This document shows positions 6,422 to 7,856 of a stretch of DNA of 7,856 bases, in pieces. Source of the DNA: Dokdonella_A sp040002595 (GTDB lineage Bacteria > Pseudomonadota > Gammaproteobacteria > Xanthomonadales > Rhodanobacteraceae); assembly GCA_040002595.1 (NCBI GenBank), contig JBDUED010000122.1:1-7856 (forward strand). The letters run 5' to 3'. A program made the translations under genes and the position numbers. How positions within the stretch are numbered: position 1 is the stretch's first letter; each line of letters starts with the position of its first letter. The notes under the pieces were generated by a model. The model did not search any database. It saw only the letters and a list, made by a program, of their open reading frames with translations, and was not told the origin of the DNA.

Positions 6422-6449
6422 CCGCGGATGGTTCAGCGATAATCCGCGG
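6422..6449. repeat. perfect 8-bp inverted repeat, operator-like
   Basis: CCGCGGAT (6422-6429) and ATCCGCGG (6442-6449) are exact reverse complements separated by 12 bp. The two palindromic CCGCGG cores are 22 bp apart, about two helical turns, and the right arm overlaps the candidate -10 GATAAT (6438-6443). It could be a repressor site or merely a stem; no T-tract follows on either strand. Confidence 0.6.
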
Positions 6450-6569
6450 CCTTCCGTACCACACGAGCGGCCGGGCTGTTGAGGCAGATGCCGCAGCGCT
6501 CCGGACACTGCGTACGAACCACCACGACTGCACACGTCGCGTCCGCAAGGCTCGCGCTGGAGGCAGACG

Positions 6570-6589
6570 CCCGTCGCGCAACGGGTTTT
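6570..6589 (+). terminator. attenuator-like hairpin in the ettA leader
   Basis: CCCGT (6570-6574) pairs with ACGGG (6581-6585) around a 6-nt loop CGCGCA and is followed by TTTT (6586-6589). It sits just before the ettA Shine-Dalgarno. The 5-bp stem and four T are at the weak end for an intrinsic terminator; it could act as a leader attenuator, a pause site, or nothing. Confidence 0.3.
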
Positions 6590-6592
6590 CAT

Positions 6593-6596
6593 GGAG
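6593..6596 (+). promoter_or_regulatory. Shine-Dalgarno of ettA
   Basis: GGAG lies 7 nt before ATG 6604-6606 and selects that start. The ATG at 6591, which overlaps this site, is in another frame. Confidence 0.7.
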
Positions 6597-6603
6597 CCAA
6601 GTC

Positions 6604-7856
6604 ATGCAATACATCTACACCATGATCGGCGTCAGCAAGGTCGTGCCACCAAAACGACAGATCATCAAGGACATTTCGCTGTCGTTTTATCCAGGCGCAA
6701 AAATCGGCCTGCTTGGTTTGAATGGCACCGGCAAGTCGACCGTGCTGCGCATCATGGCCGGCACCGATACCGAATTCCTCGGCGAGGCGCGGCCTGCGCC
6801 CGGCATCAAGATCGGCTTTCTCGAACAGGAACCCAAGCTCGATCCGACCAAATCCGTGCGCGAGGTCGTCGAGGAAGGCGTCGCTGACATCATCGGCGCG
6901 CAGCAGCGACTTGATGAAGTCTATGCGGCCTACGCCGAGGAAAGCGCCGATTTCGACAAACTCGCGGCCGAACAGCAGCGCCTCGAGAGCCTGCTTGCGG
7001 TGACCGACGCGCATGCGCTGGAACGTCAGCTCGAGGTCGCCGCCGATGCGTTACGGCTGCCGCCGTGGGAGGCCAATGTCGGCAAGCTGTCCGGTGGCGA
7101 GAAGCGCCGAGTGGCGCTGTGCCGCCTGTTGCTCTCCAAGCCCGACATGCTGTTGCTCGATGAACCCACCAACCATCTTGATGCCGAGTCGGTGGAGTGG
7201 CTGGAGCATTTCCTGGCCAGCTTCCCTGGCACTGTCGTCGCGGTCACGCACGATCGCTACTTTCTGGACAATGCCGCTGAGTGGATTCTGGAACTCGACC
7301 GCGGTCGTGGCATCCCGTGGAAGGGCAACTACTCCTCGTGGCTGGAACAGAAGGACGAACGCCTCAAGCAGGAAGAATCCGGCGAAAAAGCGCGCCAGAA
7401 GGCGATCCAGCGGGAGCTGGAGTGGGCGCGCAGCAACGCCAAGGGTGGTCGCAGCAAGGGCAAGGCGCGCCTGGCGCGAATCGAGGAACTGCAGGCGGTC
7501 GACTACCAGAAGCGCAACGAAACCAACGAGATTTTTATCCCACCCGGCGAGCGCCTCGGCAGTTCGGTGATCGAGTTCAAGGGCGTGACCAAATCGTTCG
7601 GTGATCGTCTGCTGATCGACGACCTGAGCTTCAGCGCACCACCCGGCGCGATCATCGGCATCATCGGACCGAACGGCGCGGGCAAGTCGACCTTGTTCAA
7701 GATGATCATCGGTCTCGAAAAACCCGACAGTGGCGAAATCGCCAAAGGCCAGACGGTCAACATCGCGTATGTCGATCAGAGCCGCGAAAAACTCGAAGGC
7801 AATCACAACGTCTTTCAGGAGATTTCCGGCGGCGCGGATATCCTCAACATCAACGG
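6604..7856 (+). CDS. ettA: energy-dependent translational throttle protein EttA (ABC-F), C-terminus cut by window edge
   Basis: EttA is a soluble ABC-F ATPase that binds the ribosomal E site and gates entry into elongation according to the ATP/ADP ratio. The visible 417 residues match the E. coli protein (about 555) closely. MQYIYTMIGVSKVVPPKR opens the chain. ABC domain 1 has Walker A GLNGTGKS (38-45), signature LSGGEKRR (162-169), Walker B LLLDEPTNHLD (183-193) with catalytic Glu187, and H-loop His216. The P-site tRNA-interaction linker (about 243-318) contains GNYSSWLEQKDERL and the basic KGGRSKGKARLAR. ABC domain 2 begins near 322 with Walker A GPNGAGKS (355-362); its signature and Walker B lie beyond the window, which ends after ILNIN. 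There is no transmembrane domain, as expected for ABC-F. GGAG 7 nt upstream supports the start. The leader of up to about 150 nt carries a hairpin with T4. Confidence 0.98.
   Translation, partial: MQYIYTMIGVSKVVPPKRQIIKDISLSFYPGAKIGLLGLNGTGKSTVLRIMAGTDTEFLGEARPAPGIKIGFLEQEPKLDPTKSVREVVEEGVADIIGAQQRLDEVYAAYAEESADFDKLAAEQQRLESLLAVTDAHALERQLEVAADALRLPPWEANVGKLSGGEKRRVALCRLLLSKPDMLLLDEPTNHLDAESVEWLEHFLASFPGTVVAVTHDRYFLDNAAEWILELDRGRGIPWKGNYSSWLEQKDERLKQEESGEKARQKAIQRELEWARSNAKGGRSKGKARLARIEELQAVDYQKRNETNEIFIPPGERLGSSVIEFKGVTKSFGDRLLIDDLSFSAPPGAIIGIIGPNGAGKSTLFKMIIGLEKPDSGEIAKGQTVNIAYVDQSREKLEGNHNVFQEISGGADILNIN

Larger units (their letters stand above)
6352..6603. other. divergent intergenic region between the TPR/GT41 gene and ettA
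   Basis: This 252-bp stretch must hold the promoters of both diverging genes. It contains GATAAT at 6438-6443, a candidate ettA -10 without a convincing -35, inside the loop edge of an inverted repeat. It also contains an imperfect 12-bp repeat, GAGGCAGAYGCC (6481-6492 and 6560-6571), and a small hairpin with T4 at 6570-6589. No good promoter for the minus-strand gene was found. A 45-codon open frame (6488-6625) is not annotated as a gene. Confidence 0.6.

Noticed and set aside
5964..6614. 216-codon minus-strand frame running into the ettA-GT41 intergenic region
   Set aside because: It overlaps the TPR coding region in another frame, has Arg/Ser-rich composition, and shows no family signal.
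7051..7806. 251-codon minus-strand frame opposite ettA, and another at 6589-7014
   Set aside because: Both are antisense to strongly conserved EttA motifs and resemble reverse-complement reading of ABC codons, a common false gene call.
1..7856. tRNA, rRNA, CRISPR array, insertion sequence, toxin-antitoxin or phage genes
   Set aside because: The window is filled by seven recognisable genes with short gaps; no cloverleaf, regular spacer array, terminal inverted repeats or transposase motifs were seen.

Overview
The window is about 62% GC and almost fully coding. It reads as a chromosomal segment of a gammaproteobacterium, most likely of the order Xanthomonadales (Lysobacterales). This rests on recalled synteny (glyA - nrdR - ribD - ribE - ribB/ribBA in one direction), on an EttA closely resembling the gammaproteobacterial form, and on a degenerate ATTCCCG-type heptad array of the kind I recall from intergenic regions of this group. 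No database search was possible.

Layout. Six genes lie on the minus strand and are read from right to left: a TPR/GT41 O-GlcNAc-transferase-like gene (4228-6351), glyA (2894-4147), nrdR (2267-2785), ribD (1116 to about 2261), ribE (479-1069) and the start of ribB or ribBA (1-427, cut by the window edge). One gene, ettA (6604 to the right edge, cut), points the other way. It is separated from the TPR gene by a 252-bp divergent intergenic region. That region holds a perfect 8-bp inverted repeat overlapping a possible -10 element, a small hairpin followed by T4 just before the ettA Shine-Dalgarno, and little else.

Function. RibD, RibE and RibB supply three parts of riboflavin biosynthesis: deaminase/reductase, lumazine-to-riboflavin dismutation, and the four-carbon unit. 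NrdR represses ribonucleotide reductase genes. nrdR and ribD overlap, and ribD-ribE-ribB have short gaps, so nrdR-rib looks like one transcription unit. GlyA makes glycine and one-carbon units and has its own intrinsic terminator upstream of nrdR. EttA gates the first steps of translation elongation according to ATP/ADP. The TPR/GT41 gene is the only accessory-looking member. Its catalytic half departs from the family consensus at positions that normally matter for activity.

I did not find a convincing new multi-gene system. The points most worth a second look are the divergent GT41 protein, the heptad array squeezed between the glyA terminator and nrdR, the ettA leader, and an insertion in RibD that coincides with a 12-bp direct repeat. 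Long open frames opposite glyA, ettA and ribD are mirror-frame artefacts of GC-rich genes and are not annotated.
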